Source: Spirochaetia bacterium
GTDB lineage: Bacteria > Spirochaetota > Spirochaetia > Treponematales > Breznakiellaceae
Direction: 5' to 3'
DNA length: 28,243 nucleotides
Assembly: GCA_025997675.1 (NCBI GenBank)
Contig: BNUX01000035.1
Coordinates: 1 to 28,243, forward strand
Shown here: piece by piece, positions 7,455 to 14,676 of the stretch
Layout of the letters: each line of letters begins with the position of its first letter
Position numbering within the stretch: position 1 is the first letter of the stretch
Program-made: the position numbers and the translations under genes
The notes under the pieces: model-generated
Database searches by the model: none
Told to the model about the DNA's origin: nothing
Seen by the model: only the letters and a program-made list of their open reading frames with translations

Positions 7455-9152
7455 CTACACCGCGTCCCGCTTAATCTTCTTCGTGGTGGTCATCTCCATG
7501 GGCGCATCCAGCACGGTAATCCGCTCTATCTTCTGGTACGGCAGCAACCGGTGGTTCACTTCGGCGACGATCTGCTCAAGCCGGGGCCGTATCTCTTTAA
7601 CCAGTTTCGCGCCGTTGTCATTAAAAAACTCCGGGCTGGGATAGATCAACGCTTCAATGCCTTCGGTCTTGAGCTTTTTATCCAACGCAAAGCCCCGGAT
7701 TAGGATCTGGTCGATTTCCTCGTAGAGCTGGAATTCGTTTTCGATTTCCTCGGGGTAGACATTCTTGCCGCCCCCGGTGACGATAAGGTTTTTAGCCCGG
7801 CCGGTAAGGTAGAGGTAGTCCTCGTCGTCCAGGTAGCCCAGGTCCCCGGTTTTGAGGTAGCCCTCGGGGGTAAACACCGCTGCGGTTTCCTCAGGCATTT
7901 CGTAGTACCCCTGCATGACCACCGGACCCTTGAGGATGACTTCCCCAACACCCCGGTCATCCGGGTTGAGTATCCGCATATCTATCTGGGGTATCACCTT
8001 GCCCACGCTGGTTTCCTTGTAATGGTCTATGGGATTCAGGGTGATGATGGGGGAGGTTTCCGTAAGGCCGTAGCCCTGGATAAAGTTGATCCCTAACTGG
8101 TTGAATTTCCTGAATACGCTGGGCGCCAGGGGCCCGCCGCCGCAGATACAGGTCTTTACCGAGGTCAGGGACGCCTGATCCAGGATGAAGCCGAACATTT
8201 TTTTGCCGGGGTTCACTTTGAAGGTCTTTTTGATGATCCCCGAGATGCCCATAAGCATGGATATAATCCCGTAGACTATGGGGCCCTTCTGTTTCAGCCC
8301 CCGGATGATCCCCGCCAGGAGCTTGTTGAACAGCATGGGGACCCCCAGGAACAGGGTGATCTTGCCTTGTTTCAAGTCCTTGAGAATGGCTTTGGTGACC
8401 ATCCGTTTACCGAACACCAGTTCCGCCCCCACCGCCATGACCACAATAAAGACGGTCATACTGTAGGCATGGTGGATGGGGAGGAGGCCGTAGAAAACAT
8501 CCTCCGGGAAAAGCTCGAGATGGGCCTGGGCCAGGTAGTTGTCCGACAGAAGGTTGGCATGGGTCAGCATCACCCCCTTCGGCTTTCCGGTGGTGCCGGA
8601 GGTAAAGAGTATCGCCGCAAGGTCGTTTTCGGCGGGGAGTGCGATATCGGCTTCCGGCCCATCCAGGTCGTAGAGGTAGGTTCCCACCCCTTTTTTCAGG
8701 GAAACAATGTCGGTTAAGCCGATGGAATCTTTGTTCCCGACAAAGCGTTCGTATCTTTCTTCGTCCGCAAAGAGAATATGGGCATTGGCAAATTTCATGA
8801 GGAATTCCGTCTCCTCCTGCCGGAGCTGGCAGTCAATAGGCACCACCACAGCCCCGGCAAAATGGATGGCGATAAATGCCACCGCCCACTCGGGGGAGTT
8901 CTTCCCGGTGAGGGCGACATGGTCCCCCCTTCGTACCCCCCGGCTATGAAGCCACCGGGCCACCGCTTCAATAATCCGCAGGGCCTCCTTGTAGCTCAGG
9001 CTAATCCGGTCCGGCTCGTATATGGTAAAACAAGGCCTGTCTCCATACCGGGAAACCGTAATCTTAAATGCCTCCGGCATAGTTGGCCAGGTCCCGTTAA
9101 AATCTTTCCCCCGGTATGCATCCAAATAAGCCCACGGTGTAGTATCGCCCAT
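7455..9152 (-). CDS. Long-chain acyl-CoA synthetase / AMP-binding ligase
   Basis: Activates a fatty acid as acyl-AMP and passes it to CoA (or ACP). The 565-residue protein has the AMP-binding P-loop ILFTSGTTGKPKG (residues 181-193), the GYGLTETSP motif, the TGDLGYLDDEDYLYLTGRAKN hinge, and the C-terminal catalytic lysine region TTTKKIKRDAV. A hydrophobic stretch in the middle suggests membrane association. AGGGGG precedes the ATG at 9152. It lies about 170 nt upstream of fabH on the same strand, suggesting recycling of exogenous or released fatty acids alongside de novo synthesis, but the fab operon has its own promoter. Substrate chain length and the acceptor (CoA or ACP) cannot be read from the sequence. 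Confidence 0.88.
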   Translation of the reverse strand: MGDTTPWAYLDAYRGKDFNGTWPTMPEAFKITVSRYGDRPCFTIYEPDRISLSYKEALRIIEAVARWLHSRGVRRGDHVALTGKNSPEWAVAFIAIHFAGAVVVPIDCQLRQEETEFLMKFANAHILFADEERYERFVGNKDSIGLTDIVSLKKGVGTYLYDLDGPEADIALPAENDLAAILFTSGTTGKPKGVMLTHANLLSDNYLAQAHLELFPEDVFYGLLPIHHAYSMTVFIVVMAVGAELVFGKRMVTKAILKDLKQGKITLFLGVPMLFNKLLAGIIRGLKQKGPIVYGIISMLMGISGIIKKTFKVNPGKKMFGFILDQASLTSVKTCICGGGPLAPSVFRKFNQLGINFIQGYGLTETSPIITLNPIDHYKETSVGKVIPQIDMRILNPDDRGVGEVILKGPVVMQGYYEMPEETAAVFTPEGYLKTGDLGYLDDEDYLYLTGRAKNLIVTGGGKNVYPEEIENEFQLYEEIDQILIRGFALDKKLKTEGIEALIYPSPEFFNDNGAKLVKEIRPRLEQIVAEVNHRLLPYQKIERITVLDAPMEMTTTKKIKRDAV

Positions 9153-9189
9153 TTCTATATCCCCCTAAAAATAGTGAACAATAGGTTTG

Positions 9190-9205
9190 CGCCGTTCCAA
9201 CGGCG
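9190..9205. promoter_or_regulatory. 16-bp palindrome between divergent genes, operator candidate
   Basis: CGCCGTT-CC-AACGGCG is a perfect inverted repeat with 7-bp arms in the 104-bp gap between the acyl ligase (-) and the lipoprotein (+). It overlaps a weak -35-like TTGGAA on the minus strand, so it could control the ligase, as TetR-type sites often do. No terminator-like T-run follows it. Confidence 0.4.
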
Positions 9206-9256
9206 TAACCCGATACAGGATAGCACACGTCCTTCTAATTGTGTATACTATATCCC

Positions 9257-10024
9257 ATGAATATTCTTCAAAAAAAAGCCATCTCCTCTTATACAATTAT
9301 GACCATTTTTTTTCTTACCGGTTGCATGGTATTCGTTAATTTTTTTCTTACCGGCTGTTCCGGCCGGATTAACGGCAGTCTCCGTAGGGACGGGTCGGCG
9401 GAGCTTTCCCTGGACATACGCCTGGAACCCCGGATGAGTACCCTGATCCGTTCCCTGTCGGCCCTTTCCGACGGAGCCACCACCGAAAAGGAGGCTCCGG
9501 TCATTGATGGTCCCGCCATTGCCCGGTCCATGGCCGCCGCGCCGGGTATTGAGTCGGTTAGTCTGCAGAACCGGGGTCCAACAAGTATAGCCGGGGATGT
9601 CCGTATTTTCCGGATAGGCGAATTTCTCTCTATCGGGGCGGGGAAGCGGTTTATTACCTATATACCGGTGAATCCCCCGGGGGATAGCCGGCTTTTAATC
9701 GCCCTGGACCGGAACACCGCCCCCCTGGTGCTTGCCATGATTTCCGAGGATGTTCGGGACTATCTTTCGACCCTTATGGCCCCGGCGGCCACCGGGGAGC
9801 GTCTTTCCCGGGCGGAATACCTGAAACTGGTAAGTGACTTCTATGGCCAAGCCCTGGCGGATGAGATTGCCGCCGCCGGGATTACCGTGTCCATCGACTT
9901 CCCCGGGCCGGTCAGCTCCGTTAGGGGGGGGACTTTTTCCGGGACCCAGGCAAAGTTTGACCTGCCCCTGGTGGAACTTCTGGTTCTGGAAAATTCCCTG
10001 GAATACGAAGTTACCTGGCGGTAG
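9257..10024 (+). CDS. Putative lipoprotein with duplicated lipobox
   Basis: Function not recognised. The 255-residue product has a hydrophobic N-terminus containing FFLTGC twice, ending at C23 and C34; the second, followed by SGRING, is the likelier lipidated cysteine. The rest is a soluble domain beginning GSLRRDGSAELSLDI. I chose the ATG at 9257 over a TTG 18 nt upstream because TATACT at 9244-9249 puts the transcription start at about the ATG, which would make the message leaderless; no ribosome binding site is visible. The stop is only a few nt from the AT-rich HAD gene, but the two differ greatly in composition. Confidence 0.75.
   Translation: MNILQKKAISSYTIMTIFFLTGCMVFVNFFLTGCSGRINGSLRRDGSAELSLDIRLEPRMSTLIRSLSALSDGATTEKEAPVIDGPAIARSMAAAPGIESVSLQNRGPTSIAGDVRIFRIGEFLSIGAGKRFITYIPVNPPGDSRLLIALDRNTAPLVLAMISEDVRDYLSTLMAPAATGERLSRAEYLKLVSDFYGQALADEIAAAGITVSIDFPGPVSSVRGGTFSGTQAKFDLPLVELLVLENSLEYEVTWR
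9306..9357 (+). repeat. Short in-frame direct repeat within the signal peptide
   Basis: The run of T followed by CTTACCGG appears twice, 33 bp (11 codons) apart, encoding FFLTGC both times. It looks like a small duplication within the signal sequence. Confidence 0.7.
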
Positions 10025-10031
10025 ATTGTCC

Positions 10032-10712
10032 GTGGTTTATAAAAATATATTATTTGATTTGGACGGGACCTTAACCGATCCGTATTCAGGAATAACAAAT
10101 TCGGTAAAATATGCGCTCGGAAAATTTAATATATTGGAAAATGATGAAAACAAATTAAAATTGTTTATTGGACCGCCATTGGATACATCATTTATGGAGT
10201 ATTATAGTTTTGATAAAAACAAATCAAAAATCGCAATAGACTATTATAGGGAATATTTTTCTAAAAAAGGTATATATGAGAATAAACTATATGATAATGT
10301 AGAAAACTTGTTAAAAAATATTACTATAAAGAATAAAAATACTATACTTGCAACATCAAAACCAAAGAAATTTGCGTTGGAAATATTAGATTATTTTAAA
10401 ATTGGAAAATATTTCAAGGAAGTTGTCGGAAGCAATTTGGATGGAACTTTGTCCGAAAAAGGCGAAATCATAAAATATATCATTGAGAAAAATAGTTTTA
10501 ATAAAATAGAAACAATAATGATAGGAGACAGAAAATATGATATTATCGGGGCACATATGAATAATATAGATTCAATAGCGGTGATGTATGGATATGGGAG
10601 TAAAGAAGAACTGGAAGAAGCAAAACCAACATATTTTTGTGAAGAAGTAATGGACATACTAAAAATAGTAGAGTTGGAATCGCTGTTGACATATCCTTCC
10701 ATATCATATTAA
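10032..10712 (+). CDS. HAD-superfamily phosphatase, AT-rich and probably acquired
   Basis: Predicted cytoplasmic phosphohydrolase of the phosphoglycolate phosphatase-like branch. About 226 residues with HAD motif I FDLDGTLTD (nucleophile Asp), motif II LATSKP, a downstream lysine (KPKKFA) and motif IV GDRKYDIIGA; the region between motifs I and II is large enough for an alpha-helical cap. Substrate unknown. The start is GTG at 10032 or TTG at 10026, directly after the lipoprotein stop; a longer in-frame extension is read-through of the lipoprotein gene in another frame. Base composition is unlike every neighbour: two 60-base lines counted by hand (10261, 10321) are about 18% and 27% GC, with AAA/AAT/ATA codons dominating, which points to transfer from an AT-rich donor. 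Confidence 0.85.
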   Translation: MVYKNILFDLDGTLTDPYSGITNSVKYALGKFNILENDENKLKLFIGPPLDTSFMEYYSFDKNKSKIAIDYYREYFSKKGIYENKLYDNVENLLKNITIKNKNTILATSKPKKFALEILDYFKIGKYFKEVVGSNLDGTLSEKGEIIKYIIEKNSFNKIETIMIGDRKYDIIGAHMNNIDSIAVMYGYGSKEELEEAKPTYFCEEVMDILKIVELESLLTYPSISY

Positions 10713-10753
10713 CATTTCATAGTTTGAAAGATAAATAAGTGAGGTAAACCTAA

Positions 10754-11881
10754 ATGTTGTTTTTTACATTTCTCCTGGCGGTGATTTTAGTGGTGATTAA
10801 CGCCATACCGCAGCTCAGCCTGGCCCAGGCTAAGGGCTTTAAGCTCAAGCCCACCGGGCTGGCCTATTTTGTCGGAGCCATCGGCAACCTGGTTACGGGG
10901 AGCATCGTGCCCATCAGCGCCCAGGCGGAAACCATCAGTTTGTCGGGGATTCTTAAAAAGGCCAATGAACGGATTGGGGCCCTGCTTATCGCCTCGGTCT
11001 TCGGGGTGATCCTCGGGCTGGCCCACGGTACCTCCGCCATTGTGGATTTTGCCGGGCCCGCCACCATTAGCGGGATGATGGCCGGGGTGGGGATTATCCT
11101 CTCTTCGGTGGCCCTGGACCTGACCAAGGCGGAAAAGCGTACCGGCGCGATTTCCATCATTGCCGCCCTGGTCACCTGGGCGGTGTGTAATACCTACGGT
11201 ATCCCCAACGGCCTCATCTGGACCATCGCCGTTTCGGTGGTCCTCTCCACCCTTGACTTCCTGGGGATACAGCGCCGCCGGGTCGATTTAGCGACCATCC
11301 CCGCGGACGCCCTGGAAACTGAGGAATGGCGTTTCTGGAAAGGGGAGTTTTGGGCCGACTTTAAGGTCATGAAACCCCTGTTCAATGTGTCCGCGATCCT
11401 GGGGGGCCTCAGTCTCATCTGCCTTAACATAGGCAGCAATATCAGCTTTGGTTCCATTACCGCTTCCATCGCCGGTGAAACCCCCAAGCTCAACGCCCTA
11501 ACGGTGATAAACAGTCTGGCGGATCTTCCCTCGGCCCTTTTCGGCGGAGCCCCTATTGAAACCATCATCAGCGGGACCGCCGCCGCCCCCTGGCCCTGGA
11601 TGGCCGGTATCGTGATGATGCTGGTCTGCGGTTTCCTCCTCCTGACCGGGGTGATAGGCAAACTGGGCCGGTACATCCCCTCTGCGTCTATCAGCGGCTT
11701 CCTCATCGTGATTGGCTTCCTGCTCACCTTCCTTCCCAACCTGAGCGGGGTCATGACTGCGGGAAAACCGGTTGCCGGCATTGTCGCCCTGGGGGTAACC
11801 GCCCTGACTCAAAACGCCTTTATCGGTGTGGTGGTGGGAACCCTGGTGAACCTTACCGGTGGCCTCTTTGGGCTGCTATAG
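10754..11881 (+). CDS. NCS2-like purine/pyrimidine permease
   Basis: A 375-residue integral membrane protein with about ten or more hydrophobic segments. It resembles the nucleobase transporter (xanthine/uracil permease, AzgA-like) fold: GNLVTGSIVPISAQAETIS near the N-terminus and GGAPIETIISGTAA in the C-terminal half, corresponding to the SSxxESxAG-type substrate-site segment of those permeases. A GTGAGG site lies 9 nt before the ATG. The downstream phosphoribosyltransferase and AzgA-type permease support a nucleobase-related role. Substrate is uncertain; it is shorter than classic NCS2 members. Confidence 0.65.
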   Translation: MLFFTFLLAVILVVINAIPQLSLAQAKGFKLKPTGLAYFVGAIGNLVTGSIVPISAQAETISLSGILKKANERIGALLIASVFGVILGLAHGTSAIVDFAGPATISGMMAGVGIILSSVALDLTKAEKRTGAISIIAALVTWAVCNTYGIPNGLIWTIAVSVVLSTLDFLGIQRRRVDLATIPADALETEEWRFWKGEFWADFKVMKPLFNVSAILGGLSLICLNIGSNISFGSITASIAGETPKLNALTVINSLADLPSALFGGAPIETIISGTAAAPWPWMAGIVMMLVCGFLLLTGVIGKLGRYIPSASISGFLIVIGFLLTFLPNLSGVMTAGKPVAGIVALGVTALTQNAFIGVVVGTLVNLTGGLFGLL

Positions 11882-12432
11882 TGGCCGCCCCTCCTTCTGA
11901 ATACACCCTGAAAGTTGCCGGTCTTACCCGGCAGCTTCCCCTCAGGCAGGTCGGCCCCGATCTGTCGATTGCCTCCTTTGTCATGCTGGGTGATACGGAG
12001 CTGGTCGAAAGGACCGCCGCCGCCCTCTATGACAAGCTGCCTAAGTACAACATCGACATCCTGGTATGCCCGGAAGCAAAGGCTATCCCCCTGGCGCAGG
12101 TACTGGCGTCTTTGCTCAAGGTCAACTATGTGGTGGTGAGGAAGTCCGTTAAGGGGTACATGAAAAATCCCCTGGTGGAAAAAACCAAGTCGATTACCAC
12201 CATTGAGGACCAGCAGTTGGTGCTGGACGGGGTGGACGTAGAAAAGATTGCGGGCCGTAATGTCTGTATCGTGGACGATGTGGTGAGTACCGGCGGATCA
12301 CTCAAATCCATCGAAGCGCTCTTAACGCGTACGGACTGTAGAATTGTCTGTAAGGCGGCGGTTTTACTGGAAGAAGCGGGGTACGAAGCCCCGGAATTGG
12401 TGTATCTGGAACGGCTGCCGGTGTTTAAGTAA
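11881..12432 (+). CDS. Purine phosphoribosyltransferase (adenine/xanthine type)
   Basis: Transfers a phosphoribosyl group from PRPP to a purine base, trapping it as a nucleotide. The 183-residue protein contains the PRPP-binding loop VCIVDDVVSTGGS at 128-140, the APRT/XPRT-like VCPEAKAIPLA at 62-72, and VVVRKSVKGYM at 84-94. Translation starts at a GTG that shares its first base with the last base of the upstream permease stop (TAG/GTG), a one-base overlap typical of coupling. Placed between two nucleobase permeases, it probably drives uptake by conversion to the nucleotide. Whether adenine, xanthine or another base is preferred cannot be decided. Confidence 0.85.
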   Translation: MAAPPSEYTLKVAGLTRQLPLRQVGPDLSIASFVMLGDTELVERTAAALYDKLPKYNIDILVCPEAKAIPLAQVLASLLKVNYVVVRKSVKGYMKNPLVEKTKSITTIEDQQLVLDGVDVEKIAGRNVCIVDDVVSTGGSLKSIEALLTRTDCRIVCKAAVLLEEAGYEAPELVYLERLPVFK

Positions 12433-12448
12433 GGTCAGGGAGTTATTT

Positions 12449-13744
12449 ATGGAGAGTCTTTTTAAGCTGAAGGCCCATAGAACAACGGTAAACCGGGAAA
12501 TCGTCGCGGGGCTTACCACCTTCTTGACCATGGCCTATATCCTGGCGGTTAACCCCGGGATGCTGGGCAGCATTGGCGATGGTATGACCCCCGATGCGGT
12601 CTTTACCGCTACCATCCTCGGGTCGGCAATCGCCACCCTGGTGATGGCCTTTGCGGCGAACCTGCCGATTGCCCTGGCGCCGGGCATGGGGATGAACGCC
12701 TTCTTTACCTATACGGTCGTTTTCGGCATGGGCTATTCCTGGCAAATCGCCCTTACCGCCGTTTTCCTCGAAGGCATCCTGTTCATCCTGCTGTCCCTGG
12801 GAAGTGTCCGGGAGACTATCATCAAGGCAATTCCCTCCACCCTAAAAAAGGCGGTTGCCGTGGGTATTGGCTTCTTCATCGCCCTTATCGGCTTGGATAA
12901 TGCCGGGGTTGTGGTAAACGATGCGGGTACGATAATCGGGCTGGGGAATATCACTTCCGGCAGCGCCCTCCTGACCCTTATCGGCCTGATTATTACCATT
13001 GTCCTGTATGCCCGGAAAGTGCCGGGGTCCATCCTGCTGGGCATCCTTGTCACCACCGTTATAGGGATCCCTATGGGGGTTACCGCCATACCGGAAAACT
13101 TCTCCCCGGTAAGCCTCCCCGCTGCGCCGCTGTTTTTCAGGTTTGATTTTACTTCAGTGTTGAGCCTCAATTTCTTTACCGTGTTTTTCACCTTCCTATT
13201 CATGGACATCTTTGACACCGTGGGTACCCTGGTCGGCGTAACCACCCAGGCGGGGCTTATCGACAAGGACGGCAACATCCTCAAGGTTAAGCAGGCCCTG
13301 CTGGCGGACGCCATCGGCACCGTTGCGGGTGCGGCCCTGGGAACCTCCACGGTAAGCAGCTACGTAGAAAGCACTGCGGGGGTCGCCGTCGGCGGCCGCA
13401 CGGGACTAACCGCCCTGACCACGGCGATCCTGTTCCTCCTGGCCCTATTCCTCTCCCCCATCTTCCTGCTCATCCCCGGCGCCGCCACCGCCCCGGCCCT
13501 GATCCTGGTGGGCTACCTGATGATGCGGGTCGTAACGGACATCAACTTTGCAGACCCCACCGAGGGAATCCCGGCGTTTATCGCCATCATCATGATGCCC
13601 TTTGCCTACAGCATCGCCGAAGGTATCGTCTACGGAGTCATTTCCTACGTGGTCCTCAAAGCCGCCACCGGTAAGTTCAAGGAAATAACCCCGGTAACCT
13701 GGGTTTTGTTTGTGGTCTTTGTGGTAAGGTTCTTTATTTCGTAG
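12449..13744 (+). CDS. AzgA-family adenine/guanine/hypoxanthine permease
   Basis: Proton-coupled nucleobase uptake across the inner membrane. The 431-residue protein begins MESLFKLKAHRTTVNREIVAGLTTFLTMAYI, a highly characteristic AzgA/PbuG N-terminus, has ALAPGMGMNAFFTYTVV in the second segment, FMDIFDTVGTLVGV in the middle, and SSYVESTAGVAVGGRTGLTAL as the substrate-site signature. The ATG at 12449 has AGGGAG 6 nt upstream; an in-frame extension into the phosphoribosyltransferase gene is not real. It is the last gene of the purine operon, and its stop codon lies inside the first unit of the 20-bp repeat array. Confidence 0.95.
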   Translation: MESLFKLKAHRTTVNREIVAGLTTFLTMAYILAVNPGMLGSIGDGMTPDAVFTATILGSAIATLVMAFAANLPIALAPGMGMNAFFTYTVVFGMGYSWQIALTAVFLEGILFILLSLGSVRETIIKAIPSTLKKAVAVGIGFFIALIGLDNAGVVVNDAGTIIGLGNITSGSALLTLIGLIITIVLYARKVPGSILLGILVTTVIGIPMGVTAIPENFSPVSLPAAPLFFRFDFTSVLSLNFFTVFFTFLFMDIFDTVGTLVGVTTQAGLIDKDGNILKVKQALLADAIGTVAGAALGTSTVSSYVESTAGVAVGGRTGLTALTTAILFLLALFLSPIFLLIPGAATAPALILVGYLMMRVVTDINFADPTEGIPAFIAIIMMPFAYSIAEGIVYGVISYVVLKAATGKFKEITPVTWVLFVVFVVRFFIS

Positions 13745-13940
13745 AACGTTTACAGAGTCTGTAGAGCGTTTACAGAGTCTGTAGAGCGTTTACAGAGTCT
13801 GTAAAGCGTTTACAGAGTCTGTAAAGCCTTTACAGAGTCTGTAGAGCGTTTACAGAGTCTGTAGAGCGTTTACAGAGACTGTAAAGCCTTTACAGAGACT
13901 GTAAAGCCTTTACAGAGACTGTAGAGCCTTTACAGAGCCT
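13741..13940. repeat. Ten-unit 20-bp palindromic tandem repeat between convergent genes
   Basis: Exactly ten contiguous 20-bp units of the form GTARAGCSTTTACAGAGWCT. Read across unit borders it alternates TTTACAG and CTGTARA, so each 7-base arm can pair with the arm on either side across 3-base loops (AGW or GCS). All differences among units fall at four columns: three in the loops (columns 6, 8, 18) and one (column 4, A or G) in an arm where G still pairs with U in the plus-strand RNA. The array begins at the stop codon of the AzgA gene (TAG, 13742-13744) and ends within the stop codon of the convergent hsp20 (13939-13941). There are no T-runs, so it is not a standard terminator, though it could stop or protect transcripts from both sides. 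Confidence 0.95.
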
Positions 13941-14493
13941 AGTTTCCGTCTTTGATAATCTCGATCTTAATCCCGTCATTCTGATCCGGCTCGTCCTTGG
14001 GAGGTATGGTGACCCGGAGTATGCCGTTTTTGTAGACCGCCTTGACTGCGTCCTGGGCGTATTTGTCCAGGGGGACGAAGTACTTCTGTTTTTCGATGTC
14101 CTTCATCTTGAGCCGGCGCTTGAAGTACCGGCAATTTTCGTCCGGGGTCAAGTCAAAGCCGGAATCCTCGTTGATTTTGGCGGAGAACACCATGTAATCC
14201 CCCTGGAAAGAGAGGCTGATGTCCTTTTCGTCAAACCCCGCAAGGGCAAACTCGAAGATCATGCTGCGGTCGGCGGTCATGTAGACATTCATCGGGGGAT
14301 AGGAATAGTTGGGGTAATAATCAATACTCTCGTCGAAGTTTCCCTTGGCAAAGGGATTTTGGCGGCCGCATCCCCCCGGTCCGTTTCCCATGGGGTTGAA
14401 ATTCCGGTGGAATTCATCGGTGAAGTTTTGGGCGGCTTCGAAGATTTCATCGAAAATCGTCCCCATGTCCATATACCTGCTGTTGCCTTTCAT
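13939..14493 (-). CDS. Hsp20-family small heat shock protein
   Basis: ATP-independent holdase that binds unfolding proteins. The 184-residue protein has a Gly/Pro/Asn-rich N-terminal arm (to about residue 70) and an alpha-crystallin domain: MNVYMTADRSMIFEFALAGFDEKDISLSFQGDYMVFSAK, then YKNGILRVTIPPKDE, the canonical NGxLxVxxP strand near the C-terminus. The ATG at 14493 is preceded by AAAGGAG; a 26-codon extension upstream lies in the leader and has no such site. No CIRCE element is present. The gene has its own promoter and converges on the AzgA permease gene across the repeat array. Confidence 0.9.
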   Translation of the reverse strand: MKGNSRYMDMGTIFDEIFEAAQNFTDEFHRNFNPMGNGPGGCGRQNPFAKGNFDESIDYYPNYSYPPMNVYMTADRSMIFEFALAGFDEKDISLSFQGDYMVFSAKINEDSGFDLTPDENCRYFKRRLKMKDIEKQKYFVPLDKYAQDAVKAVYKNGILRVTIPPKDEPDQNDGIKIEIIKDGN

Positions 14494-14546
14494 AGAGGCT
14501 CCTTTCACACCCTTAGGCGTGCTTGTGCCGGCATTAAGCCCGGCGG
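14494..14546 (-). promoter_or_regulatory. Structured 5' leader of hsp20
   Basis: In the sense RNA two hairpins precede the ribosome binding site: GCCGG/CCGGC with an 8-nt loop, then CACGCC/GGUGUG (one G-U pair) with a UAAG loop ending directly at AAAGGAG. This could modulate translation, but the visible stems do not mask the ribosome binding site, so an RNA thermometer is only a possibility. Confidence 0.35.
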
Positions 14547-14571
14547 ATTTGACCCTCATACGAGCGGTCAT

Positions 14572-14599
14572 ATTCTATAATATAAGCACATTCTTTCAA
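14572..14599 (-). promoter_or_regulatory. Promoter of hsp20
   Basis: Minus strand: -35-like TTGAAA (14594-14599), 16-bp spacer, -10-like TAGAAT (14572-14577). The surrounding ATATTATA offers alternative -10 boxes. The expected leader is about 70 nt. Confidence 0.5.
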
Positions 14600-14617
14600 A
14601 AAGGCCAGTGGGGAAAT

Positions 14618-14660
14618 AAAAAAACCGCAAAGAGGATCGCTTAATTTCCCCTTTGCGGTT
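14618..14660 (-). terminator. Intrinsic terminator of ackA
   Basis: Perfect 10-bp arms AACCGCAAAG (14623-14632) and CTTTGCGGTT (14651-14660). Read on the minus strand the stem is followed by a run of seven U, so it ends the acetate kinase transcript 17 nt past its stop codon and just before the hsp20 promoter. Confidence 0.9.
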
Positions 14661-14676
14661 AATGCGTCTTCCGGTC

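Noticed and set aside
10713..10753. Purine riboswitch ahead of the purine operon
   Set aside because: Only 41 bp of AT-rich sequence is available, and no conserved riboswitch core is visible.
13741..13940. CRISPR array
   Set aside because: Units are contiguous 20-mers with no unique spacers, and no cas genes are nearby.
14494..14577. CIRCE/HrcA operator upstream of hsp20
   Set aside because: No TTAGCACTC-N9-GAGTGCTAA-like sequence is present.
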